From NCBI RefSeq assembly GCF_019740355.2, contig NZ_CP091819.1:1054001-1118000 (forward strand): a stretch of 64,000 nucleotides of DNA. The letters are read 5' to 3'. Under the pieces are notes generated by a model. That model searched no databases and was not told the origin of the DNA. It saw nothing but the letters and a program-made list of their open reading frames with translations. Source of the DNA: Paracrocinitomix mangrovi. Its GTDB lineage: Bacteria; Bacteroidota; Bacteroidia; Flavobacteriales_D; Crocinitomicaceae. Each line of letters begins with the position of its first letter. The stretch's first letter is position 1. Both the position numbers and the translations under genes were made by a program. Below, in pieces: positions 45,579 through 54,157 of this stretch.

Positions 45579-48500
45579 ATGGCTTGCTACCGGATTTATT
45601 GCGGTATTCAATTGCATAGCAATTGGACAAAGTGAAATGTACTTTGAAGCTGTTTCTCAAGACCATTCGGGAATTAAATTCACCAATACTTTAAACGAGA
45701 CGATTGATCTAAATTACCTCAATTTTCAATACATGTATAATGGCGGCGGAGTAGCTATTGGAGACATTAATAATGATGGTTTACCTGATATCTACTTTAC
45801 CGGAAATCAAGTGTCTGATAAATTGTATTTGAATAAAGGAAATATGGTTTTTCAGGACATTACTAAAAAAGCCCTGGATAACAAAGTTGATGAAGGATGG
45901 CATACTGGAGTTACAATGGCTGATGTCAATCAAGATGGTTGGTTGGATATTTATGTATCAAGATCAGGATCTGAAAAAATGGGTGATCTAAAATCTAACC
46001 TACTTTACATCAATAAGGGTAATAAAACCTTTGATGAGCAATCAGAAAAATATGGTGTAAATACGGCAAGAGCAACTAATCAAAGTGCATTTTTTGATAT
46101 GGACAATGATGGTGATTTGGATCTCTATGTTATGAACAGACCTTATCCTGTTGGTGAGAGAGTAGAAAGTGTAAACATGAATGAATTTCCTTATTCAGAT
46201 CAACTGTACGAAAATCAAGGGGGTGTATTTGTAGATATTTCTGCCAAAGCCGGGATAAAAAACTTTGGTTTTGGATTAGGTATTTCAATAAGTGACTTTA
46301 ATGAAGATGGATTCCAGGATATCTATATCTCTAATGATTATATCGGTCAAGACTACATGTATATCAACCAAAAGAATAAAACTTTCAGAGAAGAAATTAA
46401 ACTGAGAACCAAGCATATTGAGTACAATGGAATGGGAAGTGATGTTGCAGATATTGATAATGATGGACATGTAGATTTTATGGTAGTTGACATGGCCGTG
46501 GATGATCATATCAAATCAAAGAAAAATATGGCCGGTATGAACAGATTTGATTTTTGGAAATCAGTTGAATTTGGAAACCAGCTAGAATATATGTTTAACG
46601 CTCTTCAACTCAATAATGGAAATGGAACTTTTTCTGATATCGCCTTACTTTCGGGTGTTGCAAAAACAGATTGGTCCTGGGGTCCCCTCATTGCTGATTT
46701 TGACAATGACGGATTTAAAGATATTATCATAACTAATGGTTTTAAAAGAGAAGTTAGAGACAATGACTATTTAAAGAAGTTAGAAAGCTTAGATTACAAA
46801 GCTGAAGATTTTCAAGAAGTGCTTGAAATGGCTGCCGAAACCAAAGTAGCTAATTACTTTTTCAAAAACACCGGACAATATAAATTTGAAGATGTCACTA
46901 GTAGCTGGAAAATGGACGTACCGATAAATTCAAATGGTGCTGCTTATGCAGATTTAGATTTAGACGGTGATTTAGATCTGGTTGTAAATAACATGGATAC
47001 CACCTCATATATTCTTGAAAATAAACTAAAATCGAAAAACCATTACTTAAAAATCGACATAGATAAAGGGTATGAAGGAGCAAAAATCTATGCACTTGCA
47101 GATGGTCGTGTTTATTATCATGAATGTCAAATGACCAGAGGATTTCAATCTTCAGTAGATAAAATAATTCACATAGGATTAGGAAAAATTCAAACCATTG
47201 ATCAACTTCAAATAGTATTCTCTAACGGCAAATCTGTTATAAAAGAAAACGTGAAAGCCGGCCAAACTTTGAAAATCTCATCAACTGAAGCAACGGAAAA
47301 TGAGAGAATATTACTGCATAAATCATCCCCTGTTTTTGTCAATAATGTTCCTTTTTCTTACAAACACCAAGAATTTGTTATTGATGATTTTAGCAGGGAG
47401 GTTTTATTACCACACAAAATGTCACAATTGGGGCCTTTAATGTCAAGTGGGGATGTAAATGGTGATGGATTAACTGATTTTTTCATTTCGGGAAGTCGAA
47501 AATTTGCGGGCGCATTATTTATGCAATTGCCTAATGGAAAGTTTGATATAAGACACGGACCATGGGAAGTTGAAAAAGAAAAGGAAGATTTAGGTTCACT
47601 TTTATTTGATTGTGATAATGACGGCGATTTGGACCTGTATATCGTTAGTGGTTCCAATGAATATCACTGGGATACACAAAACCCAAATGAAATTGCGTAC
47701 AATGAAAATTTACAGGATGGTTTGTATATCAATGACGGAAAAGCAGTGTTTACTAATGAAACTTATGTGCGTTTACCTAAAATGATTAATTCAGGACAAT
47801 CTGTAGTTGCCGCGGATTACGACAATGACGGAGACTTAGATTTATTTGTTGGAGGTAGACAAATCCCAGGCAAATACCCCTACGCACCCAATTCTTATTT
47901 ACTAGAAAATGGAAAAGGAAAATTTAAGGATGTCACCGATAATTCTCCTGACCTCAAAACTCCCGGAATGATTACGGATGCTGAATTTGTTGATATTGAT
48001 GGTGATACTGATTTGGATTTAATATGTGTAGGTGAATGGATGCCTATTAGCGTTTTTATTAATGAGGATAATAAGTTCATTAATAAGACTAAAGAATATG
48101 GTTTGGCCAATACCGTTGGATGGTGGATGAGCATTGCATCAGAAGATTTAAATTCTGATGGTAAACCTGACTTTGTAATAGGTAATATTGGTCAAAACAA
48201 TAAGTTTCATCCTTCTGAAAATAAACCATTGGAGATATATGTCAACGACTTTGACGAGAATGGCACTTTGGACATAGTTCTAGGAAAACACACTTATGGC
48301 AGTTGCTATCCGGTTAGAGGTAGAGAATGCTCTTCAGAACAAATGCCCTTTTTAAAAGACAAATTCCCTAATTACGATTCTTTTGCCAATGCAGATCTTG
48401 TCAAAATTTATGGAGACAATAAACTAAATCAATCACTTCATTTAACCGCTTCAAATTTTTCTTCTTGCATTTTAATGTCCTCAACAAAGGGATATAAACT

Positions 48501-48807
48501 AAGTGAATTACCTGTAGAAGCACAGTTTGGACCAATTAATCAAATACTATTGTATGATTTCAATCAAGACAATCACCTTGACATTTTAACCGTTGGAAAT
48601 AATTACGTTACTGAAGTGGAAACAGAGAGGTATGATGCTAGTAGAGGTTGTCTCTTAATTGGTAACGGAAAAGGAGAGTTTACGCCTTTAAAACCATCCG
48701 AATCTGGATTTATGGTTACTTCTGATGCTAGAGACATGATCATTGTAGATAATGCTGTTATTGTATCTTCAAATAACGATTATTTAAAAAAGTTCGTTTT
48801 TAAATAA
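45571..48807 (+). CDS. Exported FG-GAP/VCBS and ASPIC/UnbV repeat protein (CRTAC1-like), copy 2
   Basis: 1078 residues, collinear with copy 1 from end to end and sharing long identical stretches such as LNYLNFQYMYNGGG-type and VTMADVNQDGWLDIYV. Signal peptide ends near AIGQ. Same propeller blades (DMDNDGDLDLYVMN, DFDNDGFKDIIITNG, DYDNDGDLDLFVGG) and ASPIC/UnbV part (about 495-570). Divergence is concentrated in linker regions and around residues 570-620. ATG overlaps the previous stop region by 8 bp, so expression is coupled. Clearly a tandem gene duplication; distinct ligands for the two proteins are possible. Confidence 0.9.
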   Translation: MNKWLATGFIAVFNCIAIGQSEMYFEAVSQDHSGIKFTNTLNETIDLNYLNFQYMYNGGGVAIGDINNDGLPDIYFTGNQVSDKLYLNKGNMVFQDITKKALDNKVDEGWHTGVTMADVNQDGWLDIYVSRSGSEKMGDLKSNLLYINKGNKTFDEQSEKYGVNTARATNQSAFFDMDNDGDLDLYVMNRPYPVGERVESVNMNEFPYSDQLYENQGGVFVDISAKAGIKNFGFGLGISISDFNEDGFQDIYISNDYIGQDYMYINQKNKTFREEIKLRTKHIEYNGMGSDVADIDNDGHVDFMVVDMAVDDHIKSKKNMAGMNRFDFWKSVEFGNQLEYMFNALQLNNGNGTFSDIALLSGVAKTDWSWGPLIADFDNDGFKDIIITNGFKREVRDNDYLKKLESLDYKAEDFQEVLEMAAETKVANYFFKNTGQYKFEDVTSSWKMDVPINSNGAAYADLDLDGDLDLVVNNMDTTSYILENKLKSKNHYLKIDIDKGYEGAKIYALADGRVYYHECQMTRGFQSSVDKIIHIGLGKIQTIDQLQIVFSNGKSVIKENVKAGQTLKISSTEATENERILLHKSSPVFVNNVPFSYKHQEFVIDDFSREVLLPHKMSQLGPLMSSGDVNGDGLTDFFISGSRKFAGALFMQLPNGKFDIRHGPWEVEKEKEDLGSLLFDCDNDGDLDLYIVSGSNEYHWDTQNPNEIAYNENLQDGLYINDGKAVFTNETYVRLPKMINSGQSVVAADYDNDGDLDLFVGGRQIPGKYPYAPNSYLLENGKGKFKDVTDNSPDLKTPGMITDAEFVDIDGDTDLDLICVGEWMPISVFINEDNKFINKTKEYGLANTVGWWMSIASEDLNSDGKPDFVIGNIGQNNKFHPSENKPLEIYVNDFDENGTLDIVLGKHTYGSCYPVRGRECSSEQMPFLKDKFPNYDSFANADLVKIYGDNKLNQSLHLTASNFSSCILMSSTKGYKLSELPVEAQFGPINQILLYDFNQDNHLDILTVGNNYVTEVETERYDASRGCLLIGNGKGEFTPLKPSESGFMVTSDARDMIIVDNAVIVSSNNDYLKKFVFK

Positions 48808-48846
48808 CAGCTAAACACCCTTATTTCACTGACTTACAGACTATTT

Positions 48847-48908
48847 TTTTCAACTAAAAAATACTTAACGAGCTTTTTTTACCATTTATCGGATTAATTA
48901 GTTGAAAA
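48847..48908. repeat. 11-bp inverted repeat in the 48808-49006 intergenic region
   Basis: TTTTCAACTAA (48847-48857) and TTAGTTGAAAA (48898-48908) are perfect reverse complements separated by 40 bp. It may be a long hairpin at the end of the ASPIC operon or a regulator site for the SPOR-like gene at 49007. A weak -7-like TAATTTAG lies near 48970; nothing else is seen in this 199-bp gap. Confidence 0.45.
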
Positions 48909-49006
48909 GACCATTTTAGTCACCACCTTATCGAACAACCGCTATCAAACACATCTTTTTCAGTCACTTATGCATAATTTAGCAGTGTACCCAAAAGATA
49001 AATAAT

Positions 49007-49342
49007 ATGAAAGCGGTAGTTTTAAGTTTAGCAGTAATGAGTTTGATGTTGATTAACAACTTTGCATTCGGAAGTGACAATCCAGGTGTAAAGAATGACA
49101 ACAAACCTGAGTACAGAATTCAATTGTGCAGTTTTACTAATTCTGCGCCAATTTCAATGGTTGAAAAACTAAGAAATGTAGATGGAGTTAAATCTATCAA
49201 GGACAATGGATCATCTGTTTACTTATCACAAGCTTTCGATTCTCAAGAAGATGCGAATAGCGCAATTGCTTCTTATAAAGAAATGGGGTTTGACAATGCA
49301 ACAGCTGTAACGGTGGTTGACAACACAATACAAAAACCTTAA
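49007..49342 (+). CDS. Small exported SPOR-like protein
   Basis: 111 residues with a signal peptide ending FAFG-S. The mature part resembles a SPOR domain (EYRIQLCSFTNSAPISMVEKL, then VYLSQAFDSQEDANSAIASYKEMGFDNATAVTV), the peptidoglycan-binding fold that prefers glycans lacking stem peptides. One cysteine sits in the first strand (QLCSF). The SPOR match is structural in feel rather than strong in motif. Followed by a terminator and then the sigma-54 regulator gene. Confidence 0.68.
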   Translation: MKAVVLSLAVMSLMLINNFAFGSDNPGVKNDNKPEYRIQLCSFTNSAPISMVEKLRNVDGVKSIKDNGSSVYLSQAFDSQEDANSAIASYKEMGFDNATAVTVVDNTIQKP

Positions 49343-49380
49343 TAGACAATAATAAATTTTCTTCAAGTATATGGTTTAAG

Positions 49381-49409
49381 GCGGAGCTGAATGGCTTCGC
49401 TTTTTTTTT
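49381..49409 (+). terminator. Intrinsic terminator after the SPOR-like gene
   Basis: GCGGAGC (49381-49387) pairs with GCTTCGC (one G-T pair) and is followed by nine T. Confidence 0.82.
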
Positions 49410-49452
49410 GATAAATAATGCTTAGATTTATAATTAGTTCTCATTCTTGTCT

Positions 49453-51246
49453 ATGGATCAACTAATTAGCCTGGCTCTCAGAAATGCTTCCAATGATGCT
49501 CAGATTATTTCTGATGACCATGGGAAGATACTTTCATGGAACCGTGGTGCTAAGGAAATTTTTGGTTATTCCATTTCAAATATCGTTGGAGAATCTATCA
49601 CCACCTTAATGCCTAAATCTTTTCAAAAAGTACATATTGATGCACTTAAGGATTTTAGAAAGACAGGACGACTATTAAATGCCGGTAGTATTTATGAAAT
49701 GGAGGGATTAACCAAATCAGGCAAAGTTTTTCCCGTTGAGATTTCATTAAATACCTTTGAGTCAGAAGGTGTAAATTATGTATGTGCTTTGGTAAGAGAT
49801 ATCTCTAAAAGAAAAGCCCTTGAACGCAAAAACAAACAGAACGCAGTATTGTTAGAACATGTTCAACAAATTTCACAACTAGGTGTCTGGTGCTGGAACG
49901 TGATAGAGAATAAAGTTCAGTGGTCAGATTTATTATATGAAATCTATGGTATTTCTAAAGACAACTTTAAAAGTTCATTTGAAGGGTATTTAGAGCGAGT
50001 TCATCCCGAAGATCGAGAAATAGCTCAAAACAACATTAAAAGAGCTTTAGACACTAAATCTCAAATCAATTTTGAAGAAAGAATTATCAGACCAAATGGA
50101 GAAATAAGGTATTTAAGGTCCTGGGCCGGTGTTCAAACCAATAAAAAAGGAGAAGTTGTTGAAATGATTGGCGCCTGTTTGGATATTACCGGAAGGAAAC
50201 TTGCAGAAAATCAACTTAAAAAAGCCTTTGCTGAAGTGAATATGCTTAAGCGTCAGTTAGAGGAGGAAAACGTTTATTTAAGAGAAGAAATTCAGCTTCA
50301 AAACAACTATGAAAACATGGTTTATGGAAGTGAGAATTTTAAAGATGTACTTAATCAGGTGGAACAAGTAGCCACCACAGATGCTACCGTATTAATCACA
50401 GGTGAAACAGGAACAGGTAAAGAGTTAATCGCAAGGGCCATTCATAATATTAGTAATAGAAACACAAAACCACTTGTAAAAGTGAATTGTGCAGCTATCC
50501 CTAAAGATTTAATAGAAAGTGAATTGTTTGGTCATACAAAAGGAGCCTTTACAGGAGCTACTCAAGATAAAATGGGGAAGTTTGAATTGGCTGACGGAGG
50601 AACTTTGTTTTTAGATGAATTAGGGGAATTATCACTGGATTTGCAACCTAAATTATTGCGTGCTCTTCAAGAAGGTGAAATTGAAAAAGTAGGTGGACAA
50701 AGTGTAAGAACTGTTGATGTTAGAGTGATAGCAGCCACCAATAAAAATTTGAAAGAAGAAGTTCAAAATGGTCAGTTTAGAGAAGATCTTTATTTCAGAT
50801 TAAATGTTTTCCCAATTAACATTCCTCCATTGAGAGAAAGAACTTCAGATATACCTTTCTTGCTAGAACACTTTGTAAACAAATACGCAACTAAGCATCA
50901 TAAAGAAATCAATTACATTTCTGATGACGCCATGAATTTTTTAAAATCATATTCCTGGCCGGGAAATGTCAGAGAATTTGAAAACACCATTGAAAGAGCA
51001 ATTATCTTATCTAAAGATGAAAGTCTAACTTTTCCGGATATAAAAGAAGACAATCACAAGAAATCTAAAATAGGTGAGAGTCTTGCAAACCTGGATCTTG
51101 TAATGAAAGAACACATCCTAAAAATATTGAATGATGTGGATTGGGTGATTGATGGAGATAATGGTGCTGCTGAAAAATTAGGACTCAAGCCAAGTACCTT
51201 GAGAGACAGAATGAAAAAACTGGGAATTAAACGTCCAAAGTCCTGA
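49453..51246 (+). CDS. PAS-PAS sigma-54-dependent transcription activator
   Basis: About 597 residues from the ATG at 49453. Two PAS domains (about 5-120, beginning AQIISDDHGKILSWNRG; and 130-250 with a PAC-like end MIGACLDITGRK), a coiled-coil (about 250-290), an AAA+ domain with Walker A GETGTGKE (about 316), the sigma-54 contact loop GAFTGA, Walker B GGTLFLDELGEL and sensor region, then a Fis-type helix-turn-helix (AEKLGLKPSTLRDRMKKLG) at the end. There is no response-regulator receiver, so it senses its signal directly through the PAS domains. Requires RpoN. The target is not known; see the repeats and promoter just downstream. Confidence 0.93.
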   Translation: MDQLISLALRNASNDAQIISDDHGKILSWNRGAKEIFGYSISNIVGESITTLMPKSFQKVHIDALKDFRKTGRLLNAGSIYEMEGLTKSGKVFPVEISLNTFESEGVNYVCALVRDISKRKALERKNKQNAVLLEHVQQISQLGVWCWNVIENKVQWSDLLYEIYGISKDNFKSSFEGYLERVHPEDREIAQNNIKRALDTKSQINFEERIIRPNGEIRYLRSWAGVQTNKKGEVVEMIGACLDITGRKLAENQLKKAFAEVNMLKRQLEEENVYLREEIQLQNNYENMVYGSENFKDVLNQVEQVATTDATVLITGETGTGKELIARAIHNISNRNTKPLVKVNCAAIPKDLIESELFGHTKGAFTGATQDKMGKFELADGGTLFLDELGELSLDLQPKLLRALQEGEIEKVGGQSVRTVDVRVIAATNKNLKEEVQNGQFREDLYFRLNVFPINIPPLRERTSDIPFLLEHFVNKYATKHHKEINYISDDAMNFLKSYSWPGNVREFENTIERAIILSKDESLTFPDIKEDNHKKSKIGESLANLDLVMKEHILKILNDVDWVIDGDNGAAEKLGLKPSTLRDRMKKLGIKRPKS

Positions 51247-51254
51247 GCATCAAC

Positions 51255-51304
51255 ATTCCGTGGATATTAATTGATCCTCGACAAAAGTCACGGTATTCCG
51301 TGGA
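51255..51304. promoter_or_regulatory. Candidate operator: two ATTCCGTGGA repeats, one inside a CACGG/CCGTG dyad
   Basis: ATTCCGTGGA occurs at 51255-51264 and again at 51295-51304, 40 bp apart. The second copy is part of the inverted repeat CACGG-TATT-CCGTG (51289-51302). The pair lies directly after the activator gene and 90-165 bp upstream of the next start, a normal distance for enhancer sites of a sigma-54 activator. Binding by that activator is inferred, not shown. Confidence 0.45.
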
Positions 51305-51393
51305 AATATACTTCCATCTGCAAATTCCTATTTAAATCTACAACTCAACTACTCAACGTTTTAGGGATTCTTTTTTACTGATTATTAAGTGAT

Positions 51394-51408
51394 TGGCATT
51401 TCATTTGA
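51394..51408 (+). promoter_or_regulatory. Sigma-54-like -24/-12 element
   Basis: TGGCAT-N5-TTGA has the exact spacing of TGGCAC-N5-TTGC, with the final C replaced by A. The predicted start of transcription is near 51419-51421, which fits translation from the internal ATG at 51440 or a leaderless ATG at 51419. Confidence 0.4.
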
Positions 51409-51418
51409 CTATTGTGGC

Positions 51419-51832
51419 ATGAACAATAATGCCAAACAAATGATCAAATTAAAAACAGGTGAACAGTATTTAGATGAAGAAGGAAGACTTCATATTAAAT
51501 TTAATATACCTGACAAAAATGAGGAGTTTAGATATGCAGATGCAAAAGAACATATTGAAGCTTCTTTATCATTGTGCGAAGGCATTGCTCGTCCCTTTAT
51601 TATTGACGGCAATGATGCCAACCTCAATATGACTCCAGAAGCTTGTAAACTTTTGGCCACAGATTCTTCTCTTAACTCGGTACGTTTAGCCGAAGCTTTT
51701 ATTACAGACAGCTTAGCCGTTAACTTAATGTTTCAATACCATATTAGGCTAAGAAAATCACCACCAAACTCTAAGATTTTTAAGAATAACACAGAAGCCG
51801 AAGAATGGCTAAACGATATTGTGGCCAAATAA
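51419..51832 (+). CDS. SpoIIAA/STAS-like small protein
   Basis: About 137 residues from the ATG at 51419 (51440 is an alternative; an upstream GTG at 51389 would put the sigma-54-like element inside the gene). The pattern RPFIIDGNDANLNMTPEACKLLATDSSLNSVRLAEAFITDSLAVNLMFQYHI, then KIFKNNTEAEEWLND, is a STAS/SpoIIAA-like fold found in many Bacteroidota beside sensor kinases. It may be an anti-anti-sigma-type or partner protein of PAS regulators. No conserved phosphorylatable serine is obvious. Placement after the activator suggests regulation by it. Confidence 0.72.
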   Translation: MNNNAKQMIKLKTGEQYLDEEGRLHIKFNIPDKNEEFRYADAKEHIEASLSLCEGIARPFIIDGNDANLNMTPEACKLLATDSSLNSVRLAEAFITDSLAVNLMFQYHIRLRKSPPNSKIFKNNTEAEEWLNDIVAK

Positions 51833-51833
51833 A

Positions 51834-51864
51834 AAAGGGTCCCTTAACAGGGACCCTTTTCTTT
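51834..51864. terminator. Bidirectional intrinsic terminator
   Basis: AAAAGGGTCCC pairs with GGGACCCTTTT across TTAACA; A and T runs flank both sides. It separates the STAS-like gene from the convergent T9SS cargo gene. Confidence 0.9.
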
Positions 51865-51879
51865 TTATCTTTTGATATA

Positions 51880-54012
51880 CTATTCTATTATCAATTTCTT
51901 GATCGTTCTACCTTCCAAGTTAGAAATCTCAACCAGGTATAAACCTTTAGAAAGTCTTCCCACATCTAATACCTTAGTTTGGTCATTTGAACTAATACTG
52001 ATTACTTCTTGACCTAGATGATTCATCAACCTTATATTAAATTCACCTGTAAGTTCAGTTTGAATGGTTAATTGATCTTTTGCCGGATTTGGATAAATCT
52101 GAACAAACTCATCTAAATCAAATTCATTGATTCCATCCGGTGGTGAAGTAACCTCCACAAAGAAACATGCAGAAGTATCCTGACATCCACCAAGACTCAA
52201 AGCAACAGCATAATTACCAGATGCAGTAGGAATAAAGTCTTGATCTGTAGCCCCAGGAATAAATGCCATATTATTATCACAATCTAACCATTGATAATTT
52301 GCTCCATTCGCTTGAGCAACTAAAACACCGCTAAATGAAATAACAGAATTACTCAATTGAACTATTTCAAGATCAACGTTAATTACACTATCAGTTCCGG
52401 GACAAAGTACTGAGTTGAAAGTATCAGTTACAAAATAAGTTCCAGGAGTAGTATAGGTTTGACCACCTGCTGAAGTCCAAGATCCACAATTAATAACATT
52501 ATAGTTCAACTCAATTAAACCAGATGATTGAATAGTTAAATCAATGTACAATGTACTATCACATCCAGGGCATTCTTGACTTGTTATATTATCAACTACT
52601 TGATAATTTCCATCACCTGAAAAAGATTGGCCTCCAGGAGAAGTCCAGTTTCCACAAGTTACTACTTGAATTGAATCCCATAATTGGGCTTGTGTTTTAA
52701 ACCTGTGTAACTCTTCACCATCTGATCCATTTGAGGCAGTGAAAAATAAATCTGTACCAGAAACAAACATCTCAGTTGGATTAGCATCTGCCGCACCCGG
52801 ATTTAAATCTTTAGCTTGCTCAACTGTTGTTCCATCATACACCCATAACTCCTCACCTGTTCCATCATTCGCTACCAAATACATTTTTGTTCCAATAATT
52901 ACAAAGTCTTCTGCATTATTAGCCTGGAATGCTGAAGATCCACCAACACCAATTTCTTGAACAATAGTAGCAGTTGTACCATTAAACTCATACAACTCAT
53001 AACCGTTCGTTCCGTTGTTGGCAGTAAACATCAATTTAGTTCCATATACAATTAAGTTATCAGGAAACCCATGCAATGCTCCACTCATAATTTCAGCTGC
53101 CAATGTCACTGTTGATCCATCATATTTATACAATTCAGATCCTGTAGCTAAAGTAGCTGCTCTGAAATATAGATTTCCTTGAAAAGCCGTAAAATCAATA
53201 GGATTTCCGTTTGCTCCTCCTGGTTGAATATCCTGTACCAAAACAGGACCATTATCAAACTTCCACAATTCAGTTCCTAAAGTACCATCTGTAGCAGAAA
53301 AATATAAGGTTCCGTTCCAGTTGTAAAAGAAGTTAGGTTGACTGTGTCCTGATCCTGGATTAATATCATAAGAGGACATTGTTGTCCCGTTGTATCTGTG
53401 CAATTCAAATCCTTGCGTTCCGTTATCGGCACTGATAAACAAATCAGTTCCCATTCCAAACATGGCCAATGGCATTGAGCTACCAGCTCCCGGATTCAAA
53501 TCTTCAACCATTGTTGCTACTGATCCATCAAATACCCAAACTTCAATTCCGTTTGTACCATTGTCAGCTGAGAAGTAAAGTTTATCTCCAACAACAGTAA
53601 AATTAGATGGATAACTGTGGAAAGCTCCAGGATTAATATCCGCAGCTAGCGTAGCATTTACACCATCATACTTCCAAAGTTCTGTACCGTTTGTTCCATC
53701 ATTTGCAGAGAAGTACAACACACCATTCATAACTGTAAGGTTATTTGGTTGTGAATTCAAACCTCCAGGACGAATGTCTTCTACCAACTGAATAAAGTTT
53801 CCGTCAGTCTTTAATAATTCAGCCCCTGCTGATGGGTGTATACCTGCAAAATATATCTCTCCGTTGTATTCCACCAATTGATAAGGATTAGATCCTGATG
53901 CTCCCGGTAAAAAGTCTTCAACCTGATATACGCAATATCCTCCTTGACCATAAGAAAAAACTCCGGTCATCACAAATGATAGGATAGATAGAACTTTAAG
54001 TTTTAATTTCAT
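51880..54012 (-). CDS. T9SS-exported protein with ELWxxDGT-type repeats and type A sorting domain
   Basis: About 710 residues from the ATG at 54012 (an upstream in-frame start would place 24 residues before the signal peptide). Signal peptide ends FSYGQ. At least nine repeats of about 47 residues follow, with cores such as GTELWKYDG, FSANDGTNG and DINPGA, the ELWxxDGTxxGT family pattern of surface beta-propeller-like proteins. Then two C-rich repeats with NCGSWTSAGGQTY and an Ig-like segment; the last about 80 residues (VQIYPNPAKDQLTI, GLYLVEI, KKLIIE) are a T9SS type A sorting domain that sends the protein to the cell surface. Ligand or substrate unknown. Confidence 0.9.
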   Translation of the reverse strand: MKLKLKVLSILSFVMTGVFSYGQGGYCVYQVEDFLPGASGSNPYQLVEYNGEIYFAGIHPSAGAELLKTDGNFIQLVEDIRPGGLNSQPNNLTVMNGVLYFSANDGTNGTELWKYDGVNATLAADINPGAFHSYPSNFTVVGDKLYFSADNGTNGIEVWVFDGSVATMVEDLNPGAGSSMPLAMFGMGTDLFISADNGTQGFELHRYNGTTMSSYDINPGSGHSQPNFFYNWNGTLYFSATDGTLGTELWKFDNGPVLVQDIQPGGANGNPIDFTAFQGNLYFRAATLATGSELYKYDGSTVTLAAEIMSGALHGFPDNLIVYGTKLMFTANNGTNGYELYEFNGTTATIVQEIGVGGSSAFQANNAEDFVIIGTKMYLVANDGTGEELWVYDGTTVEQAKDLNPGAADANPTEMFVSGTDLFFTASNGSDGEELHRFKTQAQLWDSIQVVTCGNWTSPGGQSFSGDGNYQVVDNITSQECPGCDSTLYIDLTIQSSGLIELNYNVINCGSWTSAGGQTYTTPGTYFVTDTFNSVLCPGTDSVINVDLEIVQLSNSVISFSGVLVAQANGANYQWLDCDNNMAFIPGATDQDFIPTASGNYAVALSLGGCQDTSACFFVEVTSPPDGINEFDLDEFVQIYPNPAKDQLTIQTELTGEFNIRLMNHLGQEVISISSNDQTKVLDVGRLSKGLYLVEISNLEGRTIKKLIIE

Positions 54013-54141
54013 ATTACTTTGAACGTATAGATGAGTAAGAAAGTTTGCCATAAAGTTACAAAAAATCAAAGATTTTTGCACCATTACTTAAGATTTGGGC
54101 ATAATGTCACTACAAATATATGTTTAACCAATTATATCTTG

Positions 54142-54149
54142 TAATTTTG
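54142..54149 (+). promoter_or_regulatory. Putative -7 promoter element for the TonB-dependent receptor gene
   Basis: TAATTTTG matches TAnnTTTG and ends 8 bp before the ATG at 54158, predicting a leader of only a few nucleotides. Confidence 0.5.
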
Positions 54150-54157
54150 CGGGAATT

